Shown piece after piece: positions 20,366 through 28,768 of a stretch of DNA of 64,000 nucleotides. Position 1 is the stretch's first letter, and each line of letters opens with the position of its first letter. A program made the position numbers and the translations under genes. The notes beneath the pieces were generated by a model, which searched no databases, was not told the DNA's origin, and worked only from the letters and a program-made list of their open reading frames with translations. Origin of the DNA: JAOPZW01 sp963851295 (GTDB taxonomy: Bacteria > Actinomycetota > Thermoleophilia > Solirubrobacterales > Solirubrobacteraceae); contig CAWKOS010000001.1 in NCBI GenBank assembly GCA_963851295.1, forward strand, positions 1,240,001 through 1,304,000, in the 5' to 3' direction.

Positions 20366-21814
20366 CTACACGCCGAGCTCGACGGCGATGCGCTTGTCGT
20401 CCGCGGCGGCGGTGAACTCGGCGTAGTCGGCGCCGTTCTGGTCGGCGTAGGCGACGGCGAACTGCTCGAGCGCACGGTCGACCGTGTCGTCGTCGCCGAG
20501 GTAGCCGGCGATCTTCGCCGCGTCGCCGCTGCGGGCATGGGCGCGCGCGAGCGTGATGCCGCAGAGCTGGCCGTAGCGCGCCAGGCGCGCCGGCGGCATC
20601 CCCTCGATCACCGCTGAGCCCTTCATGTCGCGTAGCTGACGGACGTAGAAGTCCCGCTCGCGCGCCCCGGTCCCGGTCGCCCAGCCGAGGAACGGGTCGC
20701 TGGCGGCCTGCATGACGCGCTGGCCCTGCACCACCCGCTCTCCCTGCTGCTCGTATTCGTCGGCGCCCGCGTACGGGGCGAGCACGGACGGGTCCGCTTC
20801 CTTGACCTGCAGGAAGAGCGGGTCGTCGTCGCGGTCGCCCATCAGCAGGACCATGAACGCCTCGGTCCCGACCGAGCCGACGCCGACGACCTTGCGGGCG
20901 AAGTCCTCGTAGTGATAGTGGTCGAGCACGAGACGCCGCTCGGGTGACAGCGAGGCCGCGTAGTCGGTGAGTCCCTGGCGGACGATCTGCTCGAGGTCGC
21001 CGTAGGTCTCGTCGGACGGGCGCACGATCACCGGCGGCTGCTGCCTGATCCGATAGCCACCGTCGACCGGCTGAGCGAACTTCGACAGCGAGCCCAGGCT
21101 CGTGCGCGTGCGCGCCTTCGCGAGGCCCTTCCGAGTGGCTTTGACGGTGGCCTTGTCCTCACGGTCGGCGAGCTCGTTCAAGAGGTCCTCCGCGTCGATG
21201 CGCGCGTACCAGACGTCGAGGAACCGCATCGCCGCGGCGTCGGCCATCGTCGTGCGGTACGCCTCGGCGGCGGCGCGCGCGGCCGCGCGCTGCTCCTTGC
21301 GGCGGTAGCCGTTGTCGCGAGCGGCGACGACGAAGCTCGCGACGAGGCGCTTGACGTCCCACTCGAACGGCGCCGGCAGCGTCTCGTCGAAGTCGTTGAG
21401 ATCGAACACGACACGCCGATCCGGCGCCGCGAACACGCCGAAGTTCGAGAGGTGCGCGTCACCGCAGCACTGCACCCGCAACCCCGTGCTCGGCGTCTGC
21501 GAGAGATCCGCAGCCATGATCCCCGCGCCACCGCGGTAGAAGGTGAACGGCGAGACGATCATGCGCCCGTGACGGATCGGGACCAGCTCCGGCACCCGCG
21601 TCGCGTTCTGCTCCTCCAGGATCGCGACCGGGTCCGGGCGACCGTCCGGCGCCGCCCACTCGCCGTGGGCCTCCAGCGGCACCGACTCGCGCTCTGCGCG
21701 ACCCTCGGCCATCCGCGTCTCGACCGCCTTGGGCAGGTCGAGGACGCCTCGCTGGCGCTTGCTGCCCTTGGCCGGCTTCGTGCGCTTCTTCGACTTGACC
21801 GCAGTCTTCGCCAT
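20366..21814 (-). CDS. DUF2252 family protein
   Basis: A 482-residue soluble protein matching DUF2252: basic N-terminal tail (KSKKRTKPAKGSKRQR), then RHGRMIVSPFTFYRGGAGIM, CCGDAHLSNFG and FDLNDFDETLPAPFEWD. The GDAHLSNFG/NDFDE pair resembles the catalytic and metal loops of aminoglycoside-phosphotransferase/kinase folds, so a kinase-like activity is suspected, but no substrate is known. The GGGAG nine bases before ATG 21814 supports the start. It is divergent from a SulP transporter gene. Confidence 0.85.
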   Translation of the reverse strand: MAKTAVKSKKRTKPAKGSKRQRGVLDLPKAVETRMAEGRAERESVPLEAHGEWAAPDGRPDPVAILEEQNATRVPELVPIRHGRMIVSPFTFYRGGAGIMAADLSQTPSTGLRVQCCGDAHLSNFGVFAAPDRRVVFDLNDFDETLPAPFEWDVKRLVASFVVAARDNGYRRKEQRAAARAAAEAYRTTMADAAAMRFLDVWYARIDAEDLLNELADREDKATVKATRKGLAKARTRTSLGSLSKFAQPVDGGYRIRQQPPVIVRPSDETYGDLEQIVRQGLTDYAASLSPERRLVLDHYHYEDFARKVVGVGSVGTEAFMVLLMGDRDDDPLFLQVKEADPSVLAPYAGADEYEQQGERVVQGQRVMQAASDPFLGWATGTGARERDFYVRQLRDMKGSAVIEGMPPARLARYGQLCGITLARAHARSGDAAKIAGYLGDDDTVDRALEQFAVAYADQNGADYAEFTAAADDKRIAVELGV

Positions 21815-21928
21815 CTGCCAGCACTCCCTTTCCTGGCGCCCCGGTGATCGTCCCGCGGCGGGCGGATCCCGGCGTCATTCGATCCGGGTGACCTTTCCGG
21901 GATCGGCCGGCGGTACGGTGATCCGGCC

Positions 21929-23614
21929 ATGAGGTTGGTCCCCACGTGGTTGCGTGGCTACGACCGCGCATGGCTGCCCACCGACGCGATCGCCGGGCTG
22001 ACGATCTGGGCGCTCATGGTGCCGCAGGCGATGGCCTACGCCGGGATCGCGGGGGTGCCGGTCCAGAACGGTCTCTACGTGATGCCGCTCGCAGTGGTCG
22101 GCTACGCGCTGCTCGGGAGCTCGCGTCACCTCTTCGTCGGTCCCAGCGCGACCGTGGCGACCTTGTCAGCCTCCTCGGTGGCCGTCGTCGCGACCGCGAG
22201 CACGGGCTCGGCCGAGTACGTCGCCCTGACCTGTGCGCTGACGCTCATGGTGGGCGTGATCTACCTCGCGGGCGGCCTCGCGCGCATGGGCTTCGTCGCG
22301 CGCTTCTTCGCCCGCCCGGTGCTCGAGGGCTTCATCGTCGGGCTCGGCCTCTACATCGCGATCGGCCAGCTGCCGAAGGTGGTCGGGATCGAGAAGCCGT
22401 CGGGCAACACGGTCGCGGTGCTCGTGAACACCATCGCCCACGTCGGGAGCTGGGATGCGACCACCGTCGCGGTCGGGGTCGCGGGCCTGGTCGCGCTGTT
22501 CGCGCTCGCTCGCTTCGCGCCGAAGCTCCCCGGGGTGATCATCGTCGTCGTGCTTGCCGTGCTCGCGGTCCAGGCGCTCGACCTGCAGGACCACGGCGTG
22601 GCGATCGTCGGCGACGTGCCGACCGGCTTTCAGTTCGTCTCGCTGTCGAGCGTCTCGACGCACGACCTCGTAGGACTCCTCCCCGGCGCCCTCGCGGTCG
22701 TGATCGTCGGCCTCGCGCAGTCGCTCGCGATCGCCAAGAGCTACGCCGCGAAGTACCACTACGCCGTCGACGCCAATCGCGAGATGCTCGGCTACGGCGC
22801 CGCGAACATCGGAGCCGGCGCGCTGCAGGGCTACACCGTCACCGGCGGGCTCTCGCCGTCCGCGACGGCCGAGCGCGTCGGCGCGAAGTCGCCGGTCGCC
22901 TTCCTCGTGACCGCGCTGATGGCGCTGCTGACGATCCTCTTCTTCGCGGGGCTGTTCAAGGACCTGCCCGAGCCGGTCCTCGGCGCGATCGTGATCTGGG
23001 CGGTGTCGGGGATGATCGACTTCGGGCGGGTCACGCAGTACTGGCGCGCCCAGTCACTCGAGTTCTGGGCGGCGCTCGGCGCCCTGCTCGGCGTGGTCCT
23101 CATCGACATCCTTCCGGGCGTCGCGATCGGCGTCGCCCTCAGCTTCATCCTGCTTATCCACACGATCGACCACCCGCACATCGCCTCGCTCGGGCGCAGT
23201 AGCGACGGCACGGGCTTCACCGACCTCGAGGACGACGCCGGCGCGACGCCGATCCCCGGCGTCCTGATCCATCGCTTCGAGGCGGAGCTGATCTTCGCCA
23301 ACGCCGATCTCTTCCAGGACGACCTCCTCGCCCGAGTTCGGGCGGCCGAGCCGGCGCCGGGCACGGTCGTCCTCGACTTCGCGGCGGTCAGCCAAGTCGA
23401 CGTGACGGGCGCTCAGACCCTCCGGTCGGTCCACGACACCCTCGACACGCTCGGCATCCGGCTGATGATCGCGCACGCCAGGAGCAATGTGCGCGACGCG
23501 CTGCGTCGCAGCGGGACCGTCGAGGTCCTCGGCGAAGACAACGTCGCGCCGACCATCGCCGACGCCCTCGAGGCGTCCGGTGCCGCCCCTCAGGGCATCG
23601 CGAGGGGCCGGTAG
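21929..23614 (+). CDS. SulP-family anion permease with STAS domain (second copy)
   Basis: A 561-residue transporter of the same family as the 7247 gene: YAGIAGVPVQNGLYVMPLA near the N terminus, multiple spans, GYTVTGGLSPSATAERVGAK, and a C-terminal STAS domain (VVLDFAAVSQVDVTGAQTLR). Typical substrates are sulfate, bicarbonate or other anions. The start is ATG 21929, where a TACGGT box lies nine bases upstream. A DUF6325-like gene follows after 99 bases in the same direction, which suggests a shared role; similar small proteins are often found near ion-transport genes, though this is only an association. Confidence 0.88.
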   Translation: MRLVPTWLRGYDRAWLPTDAIAGLTIWALMVPQAMAYAGIAGVPVQNGLYVMPLAVVGYALLGSSRHLFVGPSATVATLSASSVAVVATASTGSAEYVALTCALTLMVGVIYLAGGLARMGFVARFFARPVLEGFIVGLGLYIAIGQLPKVVGIEKPSGNTVAVLVNTIAHVGSWDATTVAVGVAGLVALFALARFAPKLPGVIIVVVLAVLAVQALDLQDHGVAIVGDVPTGFQFVSLSSVSTHDLVGLLPGALAVVIVGLAQSLAIAKSYAAKYHYAVDANREMLGYGAANIGAGALQGYTVTGGLSPSATAERVGAKSPVAFLVTALMALLTILFFAGLFKDLPEPVLGAIVIWAVSGMIDFGRVTQYWRAQSLEFWAALGALLGVVLIDILPGVAIGVALSFILLIHTIDHPHIASLGRSSDGTGFTDLEDDAGATPIPGVLIHRFEAELIFANADLFQDDLLARVRAAEPAPGTVVLDFAAVSQVDVTGAQTLRSVHDTLDTLGIRLMIAHARSNVRDALRRSGTVEVLGEDNVAPTIADALEASGAAPQGIARGR

Positions 23615-23713
23615 CCGCGGACGTCGCGCTCGGTCGCGGCATCGTCCTGATCGGGTGATGCGCGGCACCGCTGCTCGGTCGACACTGCGTGCAGACCTTC
23701 GAAAGGAGCGCCA

Positions 23714-24268
23714 ATGGCGATCGGACCAGTCCAGCTCATCGTGCTCGGGTTCAACCACCCGGACTTCCACGGCGAGATCATCGACGAGCTCGAGCGCCTG
23801 CGTTCGAGCGACACCGTGCGGGTGATCGACGCGCTCGCGGTGCACAAGGACCCCGACGGTGAGATCGAGGTCGTGCATCTGAGCAACCTCAGCAAGGACG
23901 AGGCGATCGAGCTCGGCACCAAGATCGGCGCGCTGATCGGCCTCGGGATCGAGGGCGAGGAGGGCATGATCGCCGGCGCCGAGGCGGGCGCCGAGTCCGC
24001 TGCCGAAGGCAATGGCGTGCAGGTCTTCAGCGACGAGGAGGCGTGGGACATCCTCGAGGACATCCCGAACGACTCGGCGGCTGCGCTGATCCTGATCGAG
24101 CACCACTGGGCCGTCCCGCTGCGCGACGCGATCGCGCGGGCGGGCGGATTCCGCCTCAGCGACGGCTTCATCAGCCCACTCGACCTGATCGAGATCGGCC
24201 TGATCAGCCGCGAGGAGGCCGAGGAGCTGCACGCACTCGAGACGGCCGCCGACGCGGCCGCACAATGA
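23714..24268 (+). CDS. DUF6325/DUF1269-like small acidic protein
   Basis: A 184-residue protein with pattern VQLIVLGFNHPDFHGEIIDE then LERLRSSDTVRVIDALAVHK, as in the DUF6325/DUF1269 group. A glycine-rich amphipathic segment (IGALIGLGIEGEEGMIAGAE) in the middle could associate with membrane. The final half is rich in Glu/Ala, ending IEIGLISREEAEELHALE. GAAAGGAG lies ten bases before ATG 23714. Function unknown; family members are often induced with stress or transport genes. A 19-codon Arg-rich ORF follows with its own ribosome-binding site. Confidence 0.75.
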   Translation: MAIGPVQLIVLGFNHPDFHGEIIDELERLRSSDTVRVIDALAVHKDPDGEIEVVHLSNLSKDEAIELGTKIGALIGLGIEGEEGMIAGAEAGAESAAEGNGVQVFSDEEAWDILEDIPNDSAAALILIEHHWAVPLRDAIARAGGFRLSDGFISPLDLIEIGLISREEAEELHALETAADAAAQ

Positions 24269-24291
24269 CCAACAGCCTGGAGGTATGACGA

Positions 24292-24351
24292 ATGTTCGGC
24301 AGCCGCAGAGTCGCGCGTCGCACGTCCCGTCGCGTCGCACGCCGCCGCTAA
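24292..24351 (+). CDS. 19-residue arginine-rich micro-ORF
   Basis: ATG 24292 follows GGAGGT at a good distance and encodes MFGSRRVARRTSRRVARRR before TAA. Ten of nineteen residues are Arg. It lies 23 bases after the DUF6325-like gene and before a terminator-like hairpin, so it would be the last gene of that transcript. The sequence resembles the N-terminal Arg-rich leader of larger SHOCT or glycine-zipper proteins that often accompany DUF1269 genes, so it may be a truncated relative or a true micropeptide that binds nucleic acid or lipid. Confidence 0.5.
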   Translation: MFGSRRVARRTSRRVARRR

Positions 24352-24366
24352 CGCTGAGGGAGGGTG

Positions 24367-24387
24367 GCTCCGGAACGCGGAGCTTCT
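24367..24387 (+). terminator. Hairpin terminator between the DUF6325 unit and tRNA-Val
   Basis: GCTCCG (24367-24372), a five-base loop and CGGAGC (24378-24383), followed by TTCT. It is placed to end the plus-strand transcript and also lies just downstream of the minus-strand tRNA-Val. Confidence 0.5.
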
Positions 24388-24389
24388 GA

Positions 24390-24461
24390 TGGGCGCGGCT
24401 GGGCTCGAACCAGCGACCTCTCGCGTGTGAGGCGAGCGCTCTCCCACTGAGCTACGCGCCC
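24390..24461 (-). tRNA. tRNA-Val (anticodon CAC)
   Basis: The minus strand folds into a complete 72-nt cloverleaf: acceptor GGGCGCG/CGCGCCC, D-arm GCTC-AGTGGGA-GAGC, anticodon arm CTCGC-CTCACAC-GCGAG with CAC at 34-36, five-base variable loop, T-arm GCTGG-TTCGAGC-CCAGC and discriminator A. CCA is not encoded. Confidence 0.95.
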
Positions 24462-24465
24462 TCAG

Positions 24466-24494
24466 GGGGCTCCCCATTGTACGAGGGGAGCCCC
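24466..24494 (-). terminator. Strong hairpin downstream of the secreted-protein gene
   Basis: GGGGCTCCCC (24466-24475) pairs perfectly with GGGGAGCCCC (24485-24494) around a nine-base loop. It lies between the stop of the minus-strand gene at 24509 and tRNA-Val. It has no U-tract, as is common for actinobacterial terminators. Confidence 0.5.
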
Positions 24495-24508
24495 GCTCGG
24501 GCCGGGAC

Positions 24509-25021
24509 CTACGGGATGGGCTTGGCGCCCTTGGTGACGATCCGAACGGTGCCCGAGCTCTCGGGCCCCGCGTGAGGCGCGTAGTCGAAGACGACGCCGG
24601 TCTTGAAGTTCATGACGAAGGCGTCGACGATCACGTTGTTGTCGTCCAGCCACGCGATGTAGAGCTGCTTGTGGCCGATCGCGAGGGCGACGTAGTTCGC
24701 GGGCGGGAACGTCACACCGACATTCGGCCCCGCGACCGGCACGCCCTGGACGGTCGTGGCCGTGTAGGTCTGCTGGAAGGTGTTGTTGGTGTTGGCGCCG
24801 AGGGTGTACTTCGCCTCGATGACGTAGCCGGAGAGGTCGACGCGGTTGACGTTGGGCGGGAAGCCGTGGCCAAGGCCGACCTTGTGGTGGTGGTGCTTGG
24901 GACCTCCGTGGCCCTTGGGCCCGTTGCCCTGGCCGTGGGCGTAGACCACCGCGGCGCTGGCGACCAGCAGCGCGAGCGTGATCATCAGGACGGTGAGCGA
25001 CCGCTTGCGCAGGCTCGACAT
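24509..25021 (-). CDS. Secreted protein of unknown function with His-rich segment
   Basis: A 170-residue exported protein. The signal peptide (about 1-28) ends VVYAHG. It is followed by a Gly/Pro/His-rich segment containing GPKHHHHKVG, a possible metal-binding stretch, and then a beta-rich domain (TFQQTYTATTVQG, YVALAIGHKQLYIAWLDD, AFVMNFKTGVVFDYA). The domain recalls calycin/MoaF-type barrels in its alternation and NFKTG strand, but I am not sure. GAGGAGG lies upstream of ATG 25021. It is not obviously linked to the neighbouring two-component operon, which ends 60 bases upstream in the same direction. Confidence 0.65.
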   Translation of the reverse strand: MSSLRKRSLTVLMITLALLVASAAVVYAHGQGNGPKGHGGPKHHHHKVGLGHGFPPNVNRVDLSGYVIEAKYTLGANTNNTFQQTYTATTVQGVPVAGPNVGVTFPPANYVALAIGHKQLYIAWLDDNNVIVDAFVMNFKTGVVFDYAPHAGPESSGTVRIVTKGAKPIP

Positions 25022-25080
25022 GGTGCTCCTCCTCGAGGGGATCGACGCGGGATGCCGCTGGACCCGCCGATGCTATCCGG

Positions 25081-26457
25081 CTACCTGATACTCGTGTGGG
25101 CGCCGGCGGCGAAGCGCACGCTGAAGCGCGCCCCGCCCAGGGGCGAGTCGCCGACCTCGATCCGCGCCCCGTGGTGGCGGACCTGCTGCTCGACGAGCGC
25201 CAGCCCGAGCCCCGAGCCCTCGCCGTTGGTCGACTCCAGGCGCGCGAAGGGCTCGAAGATCCGCGCCCGGTCGGCCTCCGGGACGCCGGGGCCGTCGTCG
25301 TCGACGACGAGCAGCGCGCCCCTGGCCTCGTCGCGCAGCGTCACCTGCACCTGGCCGGCGGGCCGGCCGTGGCGGGCGGCGTTCTCGACCAGGTTGTCGG
25401 CGAGCAGGCGCAGTCCCGGCTCCCAGCCCGAGACGGCCACGGGCCCGTCGGGCAGCTCGGCCTTCAGCTGCAGGCCGGGGTGGCGCTCGGCGGCCGCCGT
25501 CGCGGCGGCGTCGACGACCTCGCCGAGGTCGACCTCGGTGAGCTCGAGCGGCCCGGCGTCGCCGCGGGCGAGCGCCTGCAGGCCGTCGAGGAGGTCGACG
25601 ATCCGGCGCTGCTCGGCCAGCGCGTCGCCGAGCATCTCGGCCCGGCGCTCGGGCGGCAGGTCGGGATGGCGCTCGAGCGTCGAGAGCGTGGCCTGCACGC
25701 TCGTCAGCGGGGTGCGCAGCTCGTGGCCGGCGTCGGCGGCGAAGCGCCGCGTCGCGGCGAGCCCGCGCTCGCGGTCGGCGGCCGAGCGCCCCAGGCGCGC
25801 GAGCATCGCGTTGAAGCTCGCCGCCAGCGAGCGGGTCTCGGTCGGGCCGCCCGGCGGCACGCGGCGGTCGAGGTCCTCGTCCTCGGCGACGCTCGAGGCG
25901 ACCGTGCGCAGCCGCCGCAGCGGGCGCAGGACGGCGCCGGCCGCCACCCACACGGCCGCGCTGGCGGCGACCAGCGCGAGCAATCCGAGCGCGAGCAGGC
26001 GATGGTCCAGCTGCGACTGGCGCGACTCCAGCGAGGCGAGCGAGGTCACAATCTCCTGGCGCGCGAGGCCGCCCAGGTCCGGGTCGCTGAGCGAGGTCAC
26101 GTAGGCCCGGTAGCGCTGCCCGCCGGACGTGAAGGTCTGAAAGCCCGGGTGCAGCCGCGGGCGCTTGGGCGGCGGGGCGCCGGTGTCGAGCAGCACCCGG
26201 CCGGCGAGCGTCAGGCGCAGCGAGCTGCCGGTCGCCGAGAGCACGGCGTCCAGGCGCTTGTCGTTGTCGGGCAGCTCGTCGTTGACCGCCGCCAGCGCGG
26301 TCGCGCGCGAGAGCTCGGCCGTCCGCTCCAGGCGGTCGTCGAGCGCCTCGCGCTCGGAGTGGGCGACGTACCGGGAGGCGAGGACGCCCGCCACGAGCAG
26401 GATCGCCGCGACGACGAGCGCGAGGCCGAGCGTGAGACGACCGCGAAGGCTGCGCAC
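25081..26457 (-). CDS. Membrane sensor histidine kinase
   Basis: A 458-residue kinase: membrane helix 1 (8-28), an extracytoplasmic sensor of ~125 residues, helix 2 (155-175), HAMP (177-230), HisKA with phospho-acceptor H245 in ADAGHELRTPLTS, and HATPase_c with N box NLVENAARHG, G1 DDDGPGVP and G2 GEGSGLGLALV. The GTG 26457 start follows the response-regulator stop by six bases, so the pair is co-transcribed. The sensed signal is unknown. The operon begins with an exported RTX Ca2+-binding protein, which hints at calcium or envelope sensing but does not prove it. Confidence 0.92.
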   Translation of the reverse strand: MRSLRGRLTLGLALVVAAILLVAGVLASRYVAHSEREALDDRLERTAELSRATALAAVNDELPDNDKRLDAVLSATGSSLRLTLAGRVLLDTGAPPPKRPRLHPGFQTFTSGGQRYRAYVTSLSDPDLGGLARQEIVTSLASLESRQSQLDHRLLALGLLALVAASAAVWVAAGAVLRPLRRLRTVASSVAEDEDLDRRVPPGGPTETRSLAASFNAMLARLGRSAADRERGLAATRRFAADAGHELRTPLTSVQATLSTLERHPDLPPERRAEMLGDALAEQRRIVDLLDGLQALARGDAGPLELTEVDLGEVVDAAATAAAERHPGLQLKAELPDGPVAVSGWEPGLRLLADNLVENAARHGRPAGQVQVTLRDEARGALLVVDDDGPGVPEADRARIFEPFARLESTNGEGSGLGLALVEQQVRHHGARIEVGDSPLGGARFSVRFAAGAHTSIR

Positions 26458-26463
26458 CGCCGC

Positions 26464-27162
26464 TCAGCTTCGCAGGACGAAGCCGACGCCGCGCACGGTG
26501 TGCAGCACGCGCGGCTCGCCGCCGGCCTCGAGCTTGCGCCGCAGGTAGCCGACGAAGACGTCGGCGACGTTGGTGCCCGGGTCGAAGGTGTAGCCCCAGA
26601 CCTCCTCGTGCAGGCGCCGGCGCTCGACGACCTCGCCCGGGTGACGCATGAGGAACCCGAGCAGCTCGTACTCGCGGCGCGTGAGGTCGAGCAGGCGCTC
26701 GCCGCGGTGCGCCGTCCGCGCCCGCGGGTCCAGGCGCAGGTCGCCGACCTCGAGCGCCTCGCCCTCCCCCGCCGGCCGCCGGCGCAGGAGCGCCTGCAGC
26801 CGGGCGACGACCTCCTGCATGGCGAACGGCTTGACGATGTAGTCGTCGGCGCCGGCCTGCAGGCCGCGCACGCGCTCGTCGACCTCGTCGCGCGCCGAGA
26901 GCACGCACACCGGCACCTGGTCGCCGCCCTCGCGCAGGCGCCGCAGGACCTCGAGGCCGTCGAGGTCGGGCATGCTGAGGTCGAGCAGCACGACGGCGGG
27001 ATGGACGCGCTCGGCCGCCTCGAGCGCGGCGCGGCCCCCCGACGCGGGCACCACGGAGAAGCCCTCGAGCTCGAGGCCCGCCGCCACGGTGCGGCGGATG
27101 GCGGCGTGATCGTCGACGAGGAGCACTACCGGCCCGGACGGGCGGGCGGAGCCCTCATCCAC
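26464..27162 (-). CDS. OmpR/PhoB-family response regulator
   Basis: A 232-residue regulator. The receiver domain has acidic pair D17/D18 (VDDH), phospho-acceptor D61 (LLDLSMPDLDG) and K111 (IVKPF). The C-terminal winged helix contains RREYELLGFLMRHPGEVVER and HTVRGVGFVLR. Its partner is the kinase directly downstream. GTG 27162 overlaps the stop of the RTX gene by eight bases, so the three genes form one unit. Target promoters are unknown. Confidence 0.93.
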   Translation of the reverse strand: MDEGSARPSGPVVLLVDDHAAIRRTVAAGLELEGFSVVPASGGRAALEAAERVHPAVVLLDLSMPDLDGLEVLRRLREGGDQVPVCVLSARDEVDERVRGLQAGADDYIVKPFAMQEVVARLQALLRRRPAGEGEALEVGDLRLDPRARTAHRGERLLDLTRREYELLGFLMRHPGEVVERRRLHEEVWGYTFDPGTNVADVFVGYLRRKLEAGGEPRVLHTVRGVGFVLRS

Positions 27163-27613
27163 GCTGGACGACCTCGCAGTCGCCGCTGACCTGATCCTGC
27201 GGGTCGGCGACGACGCGGTCGCGGCCGGGCCCGCAGTTCACCTGGTCCACCTCGCCGTCGCGCACGCGGATGATGTCGTTGCCCAGCCCACCGGCGATGA
27301 CGTCGCGGCCGGCACCGCCGCTGATGCGGTCCTTGCCCGCGCCGCCGAGGAGCGTGTCGTCGCCACGGCCCCCGATGATGACGTCGTTCCCGGCGTCACC
27401 GGAGATGGTGTCGTCGCCGGCACCGCCGTTGAGCTTGTCGTTGCCGCCGCGCCCGCGGATGGTGTCCTTGCCGGCGAGGCCGCGGATGGTGTCGTTGCCC
27501 GCCGTTCCCACGAGGTCGTCGGCGCGCCGCGTCCCGGTGATGTCCTGTGCGAGGACGACGGCCGGGAAGGCAAGCAGCGCGACGAGGGCGAGGATGGCGG
27601 CAAGACGGGGCAT
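27155..27613 (-). CDS. Secreted RTX-type calcium-binding repeat protein (first gene of the two-component operon)
   Basis: A 152-residue protein with a signal peptide (MPRLAAILALVALLAFPAVVLAQ, cut near AQ) and about nine nonapeptide RTX repeats of the type GGxGND(x)IxG, for example GGAGDDTISGDAGNDVIIGG. Such repeats form a parallel beta-roll that binds Ca2+ outside the cell. A C-terminal pair of cysteines lies around the last 30 residues. ATG 27613 is chosen for the signal peptide; longer upstream starts would bury it. The stop overlaps the response-regulator start. A divergent gene at 27778 encodes a larger protein of the same type. Confidence 0.82.
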   Translation of the reverse strand: MPRLAAILALVALLAFPAVVLAQDITGTRRADDLVGTAGNDTIRGLAGKDTIRGRGGNDKLNGGAGDDTISGDAGNDVIIGGRGDDTLLGGAGKDRISGGAGRDVIAGGLGNDIIRVRDGEVDQVNCGPGRDRVVADPQDQVSGDCEVVQRG

Positions 27614-27777
27614 GCCCGCGAAGGATGCCCGAGCGCGGGCGAAGGCCAACCTCACGCGCACAGCTCTCACGGTCTTCTCATGGAGCGTGAGGACTGTCTT
27701 AGAGCGAGGTGGCGCGGGGCGCGCGACGGGTGATCCTCCCCTCGGCACAGCCAAGCGACAGGAGGATCAGCTCAGCC

Positions 27778-28644
27778 ATGCACGTCCGCAAGTCCCTCAT
27801 CGGCGCCGCCGCGGCGCTCGCCGTGATCCCTGGTACCGCGCTCGCCGCGACCATCCAGGGCGGTCCAGGCAACGAGCGCCTGCGGGGCACGAAGGCCCCC
27901 GACCACATCGACGGCAACGCCGGCAACGACCGCATCTTCGGCCTGGCGGGCGACGACGTCCTCATCGGCGGCCAGGGCAACGACCGCGTCTTCGGCGGCC
28001 GCGGCAACGACACCATCAACGGCGTCCAGGGCAACGACTGGCTCAACGGCCAGGCCGGCGACGACACGATCTCCGGCGACGCCAACGGCACCGGCGACCT
28101 GACCTCGTTCGACCGCATCTTCGGCGGCAGCGGCAACGACAAGCTCACCGGCGGCGACTCGCGCGACCGCATCTACGGCGGCCCCGGCGACGACACCTCC
28201 GACGGCCAGAACGGCAACGACGCGATGGCCGGCGGCACCGGGAACGACGTCCAGCACGGCGGCCCCGGCAACGACCGCATCTTCGCCAACCTCGGCGTCG
28301 ACACCACGTTCGGCGACGACGGCAACGACGACCTGTGGGCGCTGGCCCGCGGCGACGTCCAGCCCCCGGCCGGCGGCGGCGTCGACGAGGTCGGCGACAC
28401 GCTCGACGGCGGCCCCGGCAACGACCGCTTCCACACGCGCGACGGCGAGGTCGACCGCATCACCTGCGGCGACGGGTTCGACGTCGCCCTGCTGGACGAG
28501 GTCGACGTGATCACCGACGCGACCGCGGCCAACCCCAACGGCTCGTGCGAGAAGGTCGTCCGCAAGGCGCCGAAGCCGAAGACGAACGACTCCAAGACCG
28601 AGGACCAGCAGCAGGCCCCGAAGGACGCCCAGGTCCAGTCCTAG
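27778..28644 (+). CDS. Secreted RTX-type calcium-binding repeat protein
   Basis: A 288-residue exported protein: signal peptide 1-23 (ending ALAA), then about fifteen RTX-like nonapeptides with GNDRIFGG, GGPGDDTSDG and similar units up to residue ~230. A cysteine-bearing domain (ITCGDGFDVALLDEVDVI) and a Lys/Gln-rich tail follow. The RTX array would fold as a Ca2+-loaded beta-roll. There is no lipase, protease or haemolysin domain and no type I secretion signal that I recognise. AGGAGG lies upstream of ATG 27778. It is divergent from the RTX/two-component operon and is followed by a strong hairpin. Confidence 0.83.
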   Translation: MHVRKSLIGAAAALAVIPGTALAATIQGGPGNERLRGTKAPDHIDGNAGNDRIFGLAGDDVLIGGQGNDRVFGGRGNDTINGVQGNDWLNGQAGDDTISGDANGTGDLTSFDRIFGGSGNDKLTGGDSRDRIYGGPGDDTSDGQNGNDAMAGGTGNDVQHGGPGNDRIFANLGVDTTFGDDGNDDLWALARGDVQPPAGGGVDEVGDTLDGGPGNDRFHTRDGEVDRITCGDGFDVALLDEVDVITDATAANPNGSCEKVVRKAPKPKTNDSKTEDQQQAPKDAQVQS

Positions 28645-28691
28645 CGTAGGTCCAGCACCTGAGGTCCCGCACAGACAGGCAGGGACCGACC

Positions 28692-28728
28692 CGACGAGCG
28701 GGGCCCGGCAACGGGCCCCGCTCGGTCG
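28692..28728 (+). terminator. Rho-independent-type hairpin after the RTX gene
   Basis: GAGCGGGGCCCG (28696-28707), GCAA tetraloop and CGGGCCCCGCTC (28712-28723): a perfect 12-bp stem, with a further CGAC/GTCG pairing at the base. The tail is not U-rich. It separates the RTX gene from the SDR gene. Confidence 0.7.
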
Positions 28729-28768
28729 TTGGGGGACTGCGAGGACGCCGGGCGGGTAGAGCGCGGCC

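Noticed and set aside
27260..28440. Tandem direct repeats in DNA that could suggest a CRISPR or satellite array
   Set aside because: The repeats are imperfect, 27 bases in period and in frame, and encode RTX nonapeptides in two secreted proteins.
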